DNA of 64,000 nucleotides from Helopsaltes ochotensis (Eukaryota > Chordata > Aves > Passeriformes > Locustellidae). Position numbers and translations under genes: made by a program. Shown one piece after another: positions 36,701 through 49,544 of this stretch. The notes under the pieces are model-generated. The model saw only the letters and a list, made by a program, of their open reading frames with translations, searched no databases and was not told the DNA's origin. Every line of letters begins with the position of its first letter. Position 1 is the first letter of the stretch. Location of the stretch: contig VXBM01000868.1 of NCBI GenBank assembly GCA_013400155.1, positions 159,198 through 223,197 of the forward strand. The letters run 5' to 3'.

Positions 36701-39700
36701 GCTTTCAAAAAGGAATCAATAAAATAGCTATGAAATGTATCCATTTATTTGTCTGGGGTTTTGTCTTGCCTTAATCACACTATCATACTATTTTTTTTGG
36801 TTACTCCTTTCTGAAAAACTATTCCCAAATTACTTACAATAAAAACTATTTTTCAATAGTGTGAATGTAAAACTGTTGTAAATGACAAATTCTTTGAGCC
36901 TAAGGGGGGAAAAACCCATCTCTTAATGCTGTAAGTGTTACTTAGAACTGTTTCATTAGTTATTATTAGTAGCTATCATTCACAAAGAAGTACTAGGAAT
37001 TTTCAGAGAGCAACTTAAAGTGGTTCAGGTTGAACTGCAAAGCAAAGGTAAACACTAAAAATGCATATTGTACTATTTCATATAGTGAATAGTCTGTAGC
37101 TGGATATGAAATAAAGTAGGACTAGACTCTTATATTGAACTGGTTTTTTTACAGTTGATCTTCAGTGTGCTTAAATATATAACATCACCTTAGTCTATTC
37201 ATTTCCCTGTAAAATCAGAGTTTTCAAGAATAAGATATTATGTCTCCGAAAAAAAGTAAATCTTCTTTAGCTAAGCACTGGGCAATAAAAAAAATATTTA
37301 AGAGATCATTTATAAAGGATGAAATCAAAGCATGAAAAATGAATGGCTACAAACTAAAGCAAACCTATAACAAGAAACTGCACATATAAAAGTGTAAAAG
37401 AAAAACAGAACTTCAGTCCTGGTCTTAGGTAACTTTTGAATACTATTGCTGTTTCCTCTACTGTACACTCTTCCACAAAAATTACCAAAAAAATAATTTA
37501 AAAGTTGTCTCCCACCAACACCCACAGTTTTTCTTTAAATATACTGGTATATTGAAAATAATGTCAACATTAAGATAATGGCCACGATGCCAGGAGAAAG
37601 GAGTTTCATTTTTAAGCTTGTTAGAAATTTTTTGAATAGCTGGTGTAAGAGCATTAATTTTCCTGCACCTGTTACTGCACAATATATAACATCGTTACAA
37701 TATCTGTAACAATAACAGACTCTGTCTTTACAGAGTATGACCTCTGCTAGTTCAAAAAGTTGTTCCAACATGTACAGCTTGGATGTCATCCATAAAAAAT
37801 AGTACCAAGTACTGCAAAGGCTTCTAAACACAATTCCTTGCTGGGTCTGTTGGTGTTTGAAGGGTCTGTTCATGTCACTGAGCCTACCGGACACAGCCCC
37901 TCTTAACTCCCTTCTTCTCCCTCCAGAGGTCTTTCTTCCTGCTCCTTCCAACAAACAATGCCAGCAACTGGGCAGCAACACTCAAAGTTGTCTGAGAAGA
38001 CAGCACAGTTCTCAGTGCTGACTGGTCAATCCAGGATCGCAGTTCTTAACATTCTCTCTGCCCTGGTAAGAAGGGCACTGCTTTTAACTCTGCATCTCCA
38101 CAGGCTGCATTAAATTCTCCTTGAAATGTAAGGATTTCTTGGCCTCCTCCAGTGACTTTTCCCTAGGCTCTGCTGTTCTATCACTTTCCACTATCATCTC
38201 CGCTTTCTTCTTCTTTTACATTGCTATCACAAACAAAATGGGGTCCTGTATTTTCTTCACATGCAAGGGATAGCAGCCATGCCCATTCATACACTTTCTA
38301 ATGAGTGAAAAAATACATTCTTTGGTTTCAAACTTTTAAAACCTGTCCTATATTTGAGCAACCTGACTTTTACCTCTGGAGAAGCAACTTCATTGACAAC
38401 CTGATTCTTTATGTCTCTTTGTATCCCACGATAGCTAAGAGGTATTACACAAAGCTGTCTGCTTTCCTACTGATCTTTATTACAATGTCCTCACCATCAC
38501 TCTCTGCAAGTATCTATAGAGCACTCAGTATATGATAGCTGGGAGTTTATAATCTCATTATACTTGAGAGGTCCAGAGGCATGTACTGCCCTGCCATTAG
38601 CACCATAATCACTTAAGGTAATAGCTTTAATTGTCCCTCAAACAAGAGACATCCTCTTTTGGGAATTGTGGTTAAATAGGTCAGCACTGAACTATTTCAG
38701 GATAAAATTCTGGAAGCATCTAGGAGTTACGAGTCCTTGTCTCACATGATCCCAGCTAAAATAATCCAAAAACTGGACCACAATCAATTTGTGAAGGCTC
38801 TGCATAATGCTATGTCCCAAATAGTAAGCCATAGCATATGAGGTACTGCACAGCTAAAGACCAAGTGACTCTGAACTCATACTCAATAATCCAGCTACTT
38901 CAGTGATCATGTTCTTATGTCACATTTTAATGCTTAGTTACTATACTCAGACCTGTGGGTGTTTCAGCAATTCTCAGTCTACAGAATATCAAGATATATG
39001 CATACCTGGGAAAAAAAAAGAGTAAGAAAATATACATATAATTCCAAAACAGATTTATTAAATCCAGAACCTGAACAACAGAAAATAAAAATAGCTCAGT
39101 TGCGTTACTCACAAGTTGCCATAAGTTTCTGATCAAAAAACAAACAGTGAGAACCTCACTCAGAACTTTTATGGTTAAAAGTAGAACCTCTTGATGCTGG
39201 TCTCCAAACCTGGTGATTAAGAAACCCTTGTACTGCAGTGAGTGATGGTTGGAAATCAATTAGTCTGCCTATCCTTAAGGCTCACAAAATGCCAGTTACT
39301 CTCTTCTTACTTATTCAGAACTTCACCAAACTTAAGCCAGATTTTACAGCTGGTTTTGCCTCAGGCTGAACTCTGTTGAAAATTTCACAGTAAATCATTA
39401 ATCCATATTCAAGAGAAAGTCACAACAGAACATTTCAGTTTGCCTGTTTACAAAAATTTAGCAAACTTTGTTATAAAACACTTTCTGGCACCTGTGTTTT
39501 TTAATCAGGAGCTTAAATTCTGGCTGGAATGGCCTCCCATTCCTATTTACCATTGAAATTTGGCCAGCTTACAAACTTTTGAAAATACATGTATTCTTAG
39601 CACACACATCTTAAATTTTAGAAGCTGAAGTGTATGAAGACTTCACAAAGTAGCTGCTTGCTATCCAGATGAAGGTTTCCATTTCTTACATTCATGTCTG

Positions 39701-42700
39701 GACATGTAAATGAGAAATATGGAGATCATACTCCTGTGTGATCAGCGTGCCCCTGTGCACCAAGGAATACAAGGTAGAAGGAATACAAATACAAACTCAC
39801 AAGGAAAGGAAAGAAGAGTCCCAGTGAAGCTAGTACATTTAGATGTAAATACTTGAACAAAGGAAACTGGCTAGAGGGAATGGAAGGCAGAAACTTGGGG
39901 ATCTTACTACTAAACCACTATTACAATGTCCAGAAACAAAAGTAAGAGATACTACACTTCCACAAACTTGTCAGCCACTTTCTGGCAAGAGCAGTGATGG
40001 TCCAACTTCATTCTCAATCCAAAATGCTGACGCTATAGACATTCACAAATGACTATGAACAAACATACAAAGTTTTTAAACAGAAGCAGCACTGAGATAC
40101 TTTCCAGATAAATAACATGTTCTACTGCAAGCAATAAAGATTTATATGCAGTTCAAAAAATGGCCAAAAAATGGCCTACAATGAGGCCATTTGAAAAGCT
40201 ACTGCTATCTCATAATCTATTTCATAAGAACAGTCAGCAGTACTGCAGACTGAAGCATGCTTGAGACAAAATATTCTAGCTAAAATCAATAGTATTAATA
40301 CTATTTAATTAGCAGGTCAGATTGTGGATAAACACTGTATTAATAACTCTACAACCTTCCCCGCTCTACAGAAAAGTCGGCTGTATCATTCAAAGTACAC
40401 TCTTAACTTTTTTACTGCATGCAAAACTGGTCAGGAAAACCACCGTTTTTACATAAAAATGTCAGTAAAGGCTTACACACAAAGTGGTATGTCAGAACAT
40501 CCCGAAACAGATGCAAGGTCTGATTACATGTTGTTCTTTATAATTCTTATTGCTTTCTTTTGCTACCTGAACATTCATTACACTATTACATTTGGCATTA
40601 CTTTTAAATCTAATTTTCAAAACAAAATACGTTTGACATATATAAGATGGAATTATTTTTAAGCAACTCCATAGCATGTACAAAATGCACATGAGCACTG
40701 ATGTGAAGTCTGTTACAGAACCCTAATCAGTTTCCACTTCTGATACCTAGAGGCACACCATTCCTAAATCTTGCATCACAATTACTGCAAGACATGATAG
40801 AGAGGAACAAACAAGGAAGCAAAGAGTTCATTCCAAAACTGAAAAAATGACACCACCACATAAACATCTTTTCTACACCTCAAAAATTTTTACAGCCAAT
40901 CTAGTGGAGTCTTCTTTTATTCCTTCCTAGAAGGCTTGAACCCTTGTCTTCCCAGTTCAAAAAATTAAAAACAGCAAGAAAAACTTCCCATTTAATCTGT
41001 TGCTGAACAGGATTTTAATACTACCAAAAAGAGTAGTATGCATCACTGGTTTCATTTCTCCAGAAAGAGATCCCACTACCTGTGTGCATGCACTGGTTTG
41101 CAGGGATTCACTCCCCAAGGTTGATAGTCTGCACACTTTTTGCAAGCAAAAAGTTTGATTAAAATAGGACTAAAAATAGGTCTACTGCTAAAACCAGTGT
41201 ATACAGCTGTGCCTCAAAATCAGCTTCATAACAAAAAACCTAAAGGGAATACATTTCAATGTCACTATTAGCATAAATGTCTTGTGACTGCCAAGACACT
41301 TGTAAAATTGGAAACTGCTGCCTTCTCTTTAAATTTTCCTTTTTTTTCTTTTTTCTGTGATCATATGTGGTGGACGCTGCAGCCCTCACAACTGAGCTGT
41401 ATCACTGTGGCGTGCCTGTGTGCCGGACACCATAAGTGTCTTTCTAAAGATGCTTTACCCGGAAGGTCGCGGCACCCGGAAGAGCCTGTGGTCTGCGACA
41501 ATCATACTGCATTAAAAACCCCAGACTTACGAGTAGTATCTCAACAGATATAGATCCTGAATCTTGCCACAGTAAATATATCATAATTTTGACACTGATC
41601 CAGTAGTCTGTTATATAGGAGAAACAGACAGATTTCAGTTAACTGAGGATATGGTACAGCAAAAATATTTGTTCAGATTAAAAAGCTATAAAGCTTTTAT
41701 AAGAATGTCAACTGTCATTCCTAAGAATCTTTAGGTTTTACAGAGTTATTATCTATTTCTACAAGTTCTGTGAATTTGCTACTTAAAGGTTACTCAATAA
41801 GGACATCCAGAGAATAAAATGCAACATACAACAGCTACATCAAATTAAATCACAAAGCAAGTTAAACTGTATGACATTTGAATCATTATTAGCTTTGAGA
41901 AATAGTCAATACAACTCCTTTATAATATATCACAAATTACTGTGCTCAAAGAAAATCATACCATGAAGCAGTACTTTTCCAATGCTGTAAAATACAATCA
42001 GCATTTCCAAAAACACAAAAGTCACATGCAGATTGCAAACCCAAATGATGCAAGAAATTTACTATAATTTTTCCCAAATGTTCCACATCTAATATTATCA
42101 TTTATAAAACTGGAAAGCTACAACTAACTAGAAAAGTAGGATGCAATGTACCTTTCTTTACATACACATACACCTGCATATATATACAGATGTAGAGGCA
42201 TGTGAAAAAAAGCAATGCTTTTAAATTTAAAAAAAAAGTAAACCAGAGAAAAAAGAATTGCTACAGAAGTCCTTGCCTATCTGCAAATGTAAAATGATCA
42301 CACCATAAAACCACCACCATTAGGAATTAAAGTAAAATATAATGTTGATTACATTTTAAAATAATCTCTCAAAGAGAAACACAAGGACTTGATAGAGAAA
42401 TGAGTAACATTTTCAAAATACCAATAACATGGAATCGGTAAGAAGTCAAAATAGCAAAGATTTATTTTGATTTTCTTTTGACTGTGCTTATAGATGATTT
42501 TTCTATTGGAGTCATTGTGAAATACTAAGCAACCCCCCCCAAAAAAAATTTTTCTGTAAATAAGGCTAGAAGAAAGAACTTCATTTCCACCAGAAAAACA
42601 TTAAAGCATTTCTTATTTATCTGAGATAGAAGATACTTGAACAGCTTAGTCAGCTGTACATACTTTTCATTTAAAATTTCCACTACTCTCCTGTCCTGAA

Positions 42701-42791
42701 ACATTTCATACCTGCATGAAACTACTTTTAGACAAATAAATTAAATGTACTGAAAATCTCACAAGACAACATATGTAGAGAGAGGGTATGT

Positions 42792-42814
42792 ATCCAATAC
42801 ATACAGTATTGGAT
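42792..42814. repeat. 9-bp inverted repeat with 5-nt loop
   Basis: ATCCAATAC, spacer ATACA, then GTATTGGAT: perfect arms of nine bases. Confidence 0.85.
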
Positions 42815-43721
42815 GGGGGGTTAATCTGAATATCAAAAATATCTGGATTGTGTTATTTAAAGAAAGGCTTCAAAATGAAGCAAAAGGAAACACTGTACTA
42901 GCATGGTGAATATAAACACAACAAATAAAACAAAAAATGCGAACATTAACAAAAAAGATCATATTGATTACATTTTTCTAATGCATAATTAAAGACAGCA
43001 ATTGTTTGATTCAATGTGAAGTATTAATTAATAAATGCTATTTTAATCAACTGTAGTAGTAACTGTTTTCAGTATTTGACAGCAACAACAACACTGTAGG
43101 ATTAAAATGGAATCTTGGAAGCACTTATTTTTATCATCAGCTGGTATCAGTTGAATATTAGCACTGAGATAGTCTTAATGTCAGTATAAATATCACTGTT
43201 CGTGAACCAGGGCTGTCAAGTCTTGAACATCGTGTATCTGACCTCAACCATGCATGATGTGGAAGGTGCATATTCCACATGAGTAGCTTCTACACTTCAT
43301 GGAAAATCCTACTGTTATCAGCATTCAGGAACTCATTCCAGAAGACTCAATCACATTACTCTCAACAGTGAAGGAAGAGTTGGGATTCAAAACATAGGCT
43401 CAGCTACCGAGGGTCAGAAGAAACTCAATCACCTGCGCACTGAAGCACCATGAATATTTTCTACCCATATTTTTCAAATGCTTTTTAGAAAAAAGATTAT
43501 TTACTTACTAGCTAAGTATATCTAATCTTAAGTAAAGCTTAAAATGGCAGTGGGTAACACCTAGGATGAAAACTTTACAATAAATGATAATATTTAATGC
43601 AGTCACATTTTTTTTAGGATTCTTTTAAATATTTAGTATTAGATACAGCATAAGACCATTATATTATTAAGTGCAACTCTGTCTTTCAAGGCTAAAAGGA
43701 CAATTAAAATCAACAACTACC

Positions 43722-43765
43722 AAAAATAAAAAAAAAAAAAAGAAAAAAAGGAAAAAAAAAATAAA
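43722..43765 (+). repeat. Interrupted poly-A tract
   Basis: About 40 bases of A with a few G/T interruptions. No SINE or LINE body is visible directly upstream. Confidence 0.9.
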
Positions 43766-45061
43766 GTTGTTTTCCCTCCATATACCAGAGTATATTTACA
43801 CCCAAGCTTCATTATCTCTTCTACCCTCCAAAGCAATCTGAAGTCTCACTGCCTTTGGCATGACAGAGACAGAGGCTGCAATGTAGCACACAATATAACA
43901 GGTTAAGCTATCTGTGCCAATCTCTCCTTCTCCTAAGAGGATTAGCCCTGCAATATGCTAGAACAAATGGTTGTGAATACGCAAGATGGTACAGCTGGTC
44001 TTCCCCAAAAATAATCATCCAGCTGAATAGCCTCAAAACAGGTTTACTGCTTGAATGTTGCTGAGATGAAAGGAAACTAAATCTACAAGCCCAGAATTAA
44101 AAAAACCCAGAAACTATAAAAATCTCCTATACCTTAGTATGTTTAAAAAGGTAATCAACATATGAGGGATTTTCACCATTCCATTTTTTTCTCTAAAGGA
44201 ATCACTGAAAATTGAGTCATTCCATTTTCTTAATGACGCATTTCACCCTATTATGTCTAATTTCTCTGTTTAACTCTACACAAAACCACAAATTTTTTTA
44301 ATAAACATGTCTTGTGCAACTCAACTCTTCTCAAGAGGGAAACGAATTGCCTGGGATGGGTAAAATAAAAAAAAGCAACACTATTTATTAATTTTGTATA
44401 AGTTATCTACCACCCTAGAGATTCCTTGAAGGGGAAGAACATGTTTGAATTTCACCACAGAGTGCCACAGGCACAAAGTGAGAGAAACTAAACAAGCACA
44501 TCCTGAAGGGAGAGAAAATGCCTGCAGCAGTAAATGACCTACTACATACCTCACTCCCAGGTTTTTTGATGTTGTAATTTGTTCATTTCAGGGAAAAGAA
44601 GACAATTACTCACAGTTTTAGTTTGTTTTAACAGAATTATTAAACTTTTAAAAGTTTTTGATCAAAAAGGACATGTATCATTCCAAAGATCTTATTTTCA
44701 AAAGGTTACAATCCTGTGCTAATTTGCATAACAAAGTCTTTGTCATATCTATTTTCTTATTACCTGAAGCAGCAATGTGCATTATTAGAACAGTAGTAAA
44801 GTAGTCAAGCAGAAAGCATATAAATTTTTTATTTGAATTCCTATGCATTAAAGTTAGTACTTTCCAGCTCAATGCACAGTAAATAAGGGGTAATTTCATT
44901 TAAATATGCATTTCATGATATGAATAAGGAAGTGTTTATCTCACCATTGAATTGTTAGGTCTTTTAAGTACTGATTCATTTGAAAACTCCGCAAAGTATT
45001 GGCAATTTAGTATAATATTAGACCCATACATATACCACATACTTATAAAAACATATAACCC

Positions 45062-45119
45062 ATAATATAATTATATAATAATAATAATTATTACTATTAT
45101 ATAGTCATATAATAATATT
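45062..45119. repeat. AT-only low-complexity tract with (TAA)n
   Basis: Nearly G/C-free sequence built of TAATAA and its complement, partly self-complementary. Confidence 0.85.
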
Positions 45120-45537
45120 TAACCCATGACATAGGTATACATGGCTAAACTATCACCTAGATAATCATGATGCATTATAAAATGTAAATTGTATTCTTTA
45201 TACTATATAGCATAGAAAGAATATTACACACGTGTTAGTATAAGTCAAAAGACAATTTTAGTACTTTAAAATAGGTATTAAATATTTTTAAATGATAGTG
45301 AGTTTATTTTTTAAAAAATATTTTAAAAATGCAGTCATATTTTTGATTCCCGAACTACTGCTCTCCTGAATGAGAACAAAAGTGCTGGTTACTGATTTTT
45401 TTCAAAAAGTAAAATGAATCTAATCACTTAAGATTTATATGTCAACCAATGAACAATTAATACGTCACCCCATATTACAGGAGAGTAATCTTAATAAGTA
45501 AAGATCATTCCATTTAAAATTATGCTTCAAAAAAGTT

Positions 45538-45990
45538 GGTGTGCTGGAGCATGTCCAGACAAGGGCAATAGAGCTAGAGAAGGATTTGGAGCACAAGTCT
45601 CGAGGAGCAGCTGAGGGAGCTGGGGGTGTTCAGCCTGGAGATAAGGAGGCTCAGGGGACACCTTGTCACTCACTACAACTGCCTGAAAGAAGGGTGTAGC
45701 CAGGTGGGGGTCGGTCTCTTCTCCCATGTAACAAACGATGAGAGGAGAGGATATGGCCTCAAGTTATGCCAGGACAGTTTAGATTGGATATGGCAAAAAA
45801 TTTCTTCACAGAAAGGGTTGTCAACCCCTGGCACAGGCTTCAGAGGACAGCAGTGGTGCCACCACTCCTGAAGGCATTTATAAGATGTGTAGATGTGGCA
45901 TGTAGGAATATAGTAGACTTTGGCAGTGCTGGGTAAACAGTTGGACTCAATAATTTCAGGAGTCTTCTTCAATCTTAATGATTCTATGAT
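45538..45990 (+). mobile_element. CR1 LINE, short 3' fragment
   Basis: The 3' UTR and last ORF2 codons of a CR1 copy. It runs from GTGCTGGAGCATGTCCAGA through GAGGAGCAGCTGAGGGAGCTGGG, TTCAGCCTGGAGATAAGGAGGCTC and TTTAGATTGGATATGGCAAAAAATTTCTTCACAGAAAG, and ends at AATGATTCTATGAT. Orientation is antisense to the host gene. Confidence 0.94.
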
Positions 45991-48900
45991 TTAGTTTATC
46001 ATGCTGACACTCTCAAAAACCAGTATTCACACTGTCACTGGTAAGATCACCGGAACAGAAAATGTTGCCAAAAATCTCTAAGAAAGGTATCTGAAAATCT
46101 CTATTCCATAATCAGATAAACACACTAGTTTATTACATGAAAGTAAAGCCTACAAAGTTTTCATCCTAAATCATACCACCCTATGAAGGCACTGGTGCCC
46201 CTACCACAGCTTTCCTGGATGATCCCACGTTGAAATGAGAGATACATCTGCCTCAGCAAATCAGTTAAAACTAGATGTTACTTCTAGTATGGACTGTACT
46301 GAGAGATAAATAACCACAAAGCTATGACACTTCCACAGACCCAAATTTTCTAAATCAAAACAACACTGTTTGATTTACAACTATACAATTACAAGCACAA
46401 ATAATTACTGTATTTCCAAGTACAATCACACCAGTATGTATTTAACCATCAATCTTTCAAATGATGCACATATCATGAATTTAAAATAAACAATAAATAG
46501 AAAATCTGTAAAGAAACAGAAAAAGCCCCACTGCAATTTCAGAGCAATTAAAAAGTCACAGTTCCACACCCAGCTTGCCACAGGCATATCCCCAAAACCA
46601 CACAGAAATATTCATACCTTGCTGGACTTGAGACTAGTCTATTCTTCTTGCTAATGTTTTCTAACAAATCTGTAGGCAGAATAATCTCTACCAAATAAGC
46701 TATTCCGGTGGTACTGATCTCATTCCAATGTAACTTATTAGAAAACACAATGTTGTACTTCTGAAAAACATTGGTTCTGTACTTGCTAAAGTCTTGTTTA
46801 GTTACTGTTGCAGAGTGCTGTCTGTGATTTGATTTCCCTTAAGAAAAATAAAAAGTTCAAATAAGTAAATAATTAATGAATGGTAAGAACCTTTTATTCC
46901 AAAGCCATTCATACATTATTTATTGATCATTTGTACAGTAGGCATATACTATTGTATATATGAAAGCACCATTTTTAGTCAGGCTTTGCCTTTCAAAATA
47001 GCTGCTTTAATAAAAATTATTATATAAAAAAAATCACTAAAACTTCAATAATTTTATCCTAAAATCTGAAATTATCAGACACAATAATTGCAAAGAGAGA
47101 TGAATTTCATCATAAACCTCTTCAACTCTATGGAAATTAATGATCATATATACAGAATGTCCATATAATGTTATTTAGACCTCAATTTTAAAATTACTGA
47201 ATATACATTACAATTTAGGCTTATTTATTAAGATTCAAAATTGCAAATGTTTTGTTAGCTAAAATGACTACTTGCAGAATAAATGTGTGGGCAGGAAATG
47301 AGAAAGCTAGCAAATCTGAAGTTGTATTTTTATATAGAATTTAATCTCAATTCTTACAGTTATTACACTACACAGACAGTAAGAATACAGAATTAATGCA
47401 GTGTCTTAAATAGATGACATTACTTTTGAAGCAGATTAATTTTGTAATAGTGCACACATTTAAACAAAAGCTCATAGTTTGAAAAACAAATGGGAGGGAA
47501 AATACAGTAGAAGTGCAATCTTGACCTATCTCTAATCTTTTCTTTTCAAACCTAGGCTACTCAAGAATCTTCAACTAATTATTCCATTTTATTGATGGCA
47601 TTTTTCCCAAGGGAAGTTATTTAAAAAGTTTAACCCCTGAGCAAGTCATGGCTTCTCCTGCCTTTGAAAGTGTCAAGTGCATTGATTATAACTGCAGGAA
47701 GTGTTACCTTCTACCCAGAGAATCTCACCCTGCACAATCTTAAACACTGTCTCTCTCCCAAAACGGCTTTGATTCAGCAATTCAGACCGCTTCAGCTGAT
47801 ATTAAAGGCAGAAGCACCACAGAAAAGGGATCAGCAGTTAAAACGAAATACAAAGAGGAAAAAGCCCAGATCTTGAATATAGTACCACAAAGCTTGAGAG
47901 AAAAGCAGATTTGAAAAAGACATCAGAGTGACTAAAAAAAGAACAACATGACAGAAATTAAACAAGATTTTTATGTTCCCTTTCTATGCATTTAAACTCA
48001 TCTCAACCTCTATTGAAATTCTGATCATATCCAAACCCCAAGGCTTTTGACATACTTTCAAAAATCCACACCTCTTCTTACTCTTTTTTAAGTCTCCAGA
48101 GTCACTGTTGGGTATCCAACAAGTTGAATGGGGGGGGAAGGGTCGTGGTGTGGAAAGGAAGAATACTAATATGCATATGATGAAAAAGGCCATTTAAACT
48201 CATATTAAACTTTTTTTCTTAAAATGATGGTGACTATTTTAAATGTTCACTGTATGTCCTTAACCCAGTACCTACGCAATTAAAAATGGTTGAAATAGTT
48301 TGAATGGAGGAAAAAATATTTTCAAGCCACATTTACCAAAGTATTTTTATCTTGAACAGTGATTTTCTTAGGTCAGTGACAAAGTACGAGTAAAATAACA
48401 CAAGGTGCTACTGTAGTCTAAAACACGACAAGCAGCAGAATAAAAGACAAAGCAATCTCTAAATATCTCTACATTATCAAATTATGTAGCACAGGAAACT
48501 GTAAGAATTTAATACACACAATTAATACAACAATTGCAAATGTATCTGGGAAAGGATGCACTAAATTCCAAAGAGACTTTTAGAATTGCAAGTGGGGATT
48601 TTTTTTCCAGTTCAGTCATGACAGGGCCAGAAGGTAATGATACATCTGCCATGATGCAACAAGCAGACCTGTCTTCTGTCAAGAGTTGAAATCATAAAGG
48701 AATAAGCTGTCGTTAGCAACCCCTCTCCAAACAGTAGAGCTGTCATCTCATTGTTTTCCTCTGTTGGCATGGGGGCTGGTGTAGGTTTATATACCCTGTC
48801 AGCTCAGTATTAGTCTAAGCTTTTAACCTTTTCTTAAATTTCTGACTTAATATTTTAACTCCTATACAGCTTATCATGTATTAATATGTATTTTGTGATC

Positions 48901-49315
48901 AATTAATATTGCTTTCAACTATGCAAATTTTCCTTCTATCTGTTTGGCGACTAGCATTTGAGGATTATTAAGCCCTTATAAAATGTTTTTTAAATAATTA
49001 AATATACTGCTTTTTAAATTTTCTTTCCAGATTATGGTTGATTTAAAACCAATTATACATGACTCATTATTTAGTAATACATTGTGATTTATGTTTATGC
49101 TTCCAGAAAGCTCTCAAAAGACCATCTAAAAACCTCTAAGTTTTGTTAGTATAATTAGCACAGAAGTAGGAGTTCTAAACACAGGTTTTCTCTGCTAGAA
49201 AGGACTTTACAAGCAACACTAGTTCTATGATCTAACCAAATGGATAAGCCAAATACATATAACACAGTCAGAAAAGTAGCATTTGAAATAAAACAATATA
49301 ACAAATTATATTTAA

Positions 49316-49351
49316 TTTAGTGAAAGTAGATGGTTTAGTGAAAGTCGATGG
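49316..49351 (+). repeat. Tandem duplication, two 18-bp units
   Basis: TTTAGTGAAAGTAGATGG is followed directly by TTTAGTGAAAGTCGATGG, one base different. Confidence 0.9.
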
Positions 49352-49510
49352 TTCAGCAATACATTAAAAAACGCAAATAAGATTATGATTGCTCTGGCAC
49401 TGTAACTGACCATTAATAAATAAATGAGGTACTTTAACATCTTTCTGCAACAATACACATAGAAGACATAAAAGGCACATGAATATTAGTATTCATATAT
49501 GGCAGAACTA

Positions 49511-49544
49511 CAATTGTCAATTTCACAATTGACAATTGTGAAAT
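49511..49544. repeat. Two overlapping 12-bp palindromes (alternative hairpins)
   Basis: ATTTCACAATTG, one A, CAATTGTGAAAT (49520-49544) forms one perfect 12-bp hairpin. CAATTGTCAATT, spacer, AATTGACAATTG (49511-49538) forms another that shares bases with it. Confidence 0.93.

Larger units (their letters stand above)
32881..45537. other. Long AT-rich intronic stretch with a few unexplained GC-raised patches
   Basis: No recognised element over most of its length. Patches worth noting are about 34.0-34.7 kb, 37.5-38.3 kb, a CpG-dense spot at 41.37-41.53 kb, and 43.2-43.45 kb. Short simple repeats occur at 33738 (AAC/AAT), 34044 (ACAA), 43722 (poly-A) and 45062 (TAA). A 112-codon plus-strand frame at 40324-40662 has no family resemblance and I treat it as chance. 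Confidence 0.45.

Noticed and set aside
40324..40662. 112-codon plus-strand frame
   Set aside because: AT-rich composition, no motif, no splice or promoter context. Likely chance.
46190..46240. Sequence resembling the reverse complement of a VWDHFI codon string
   Set aside because: In the relevant frame it does not encode the motif, and the flanks lack splice sites.
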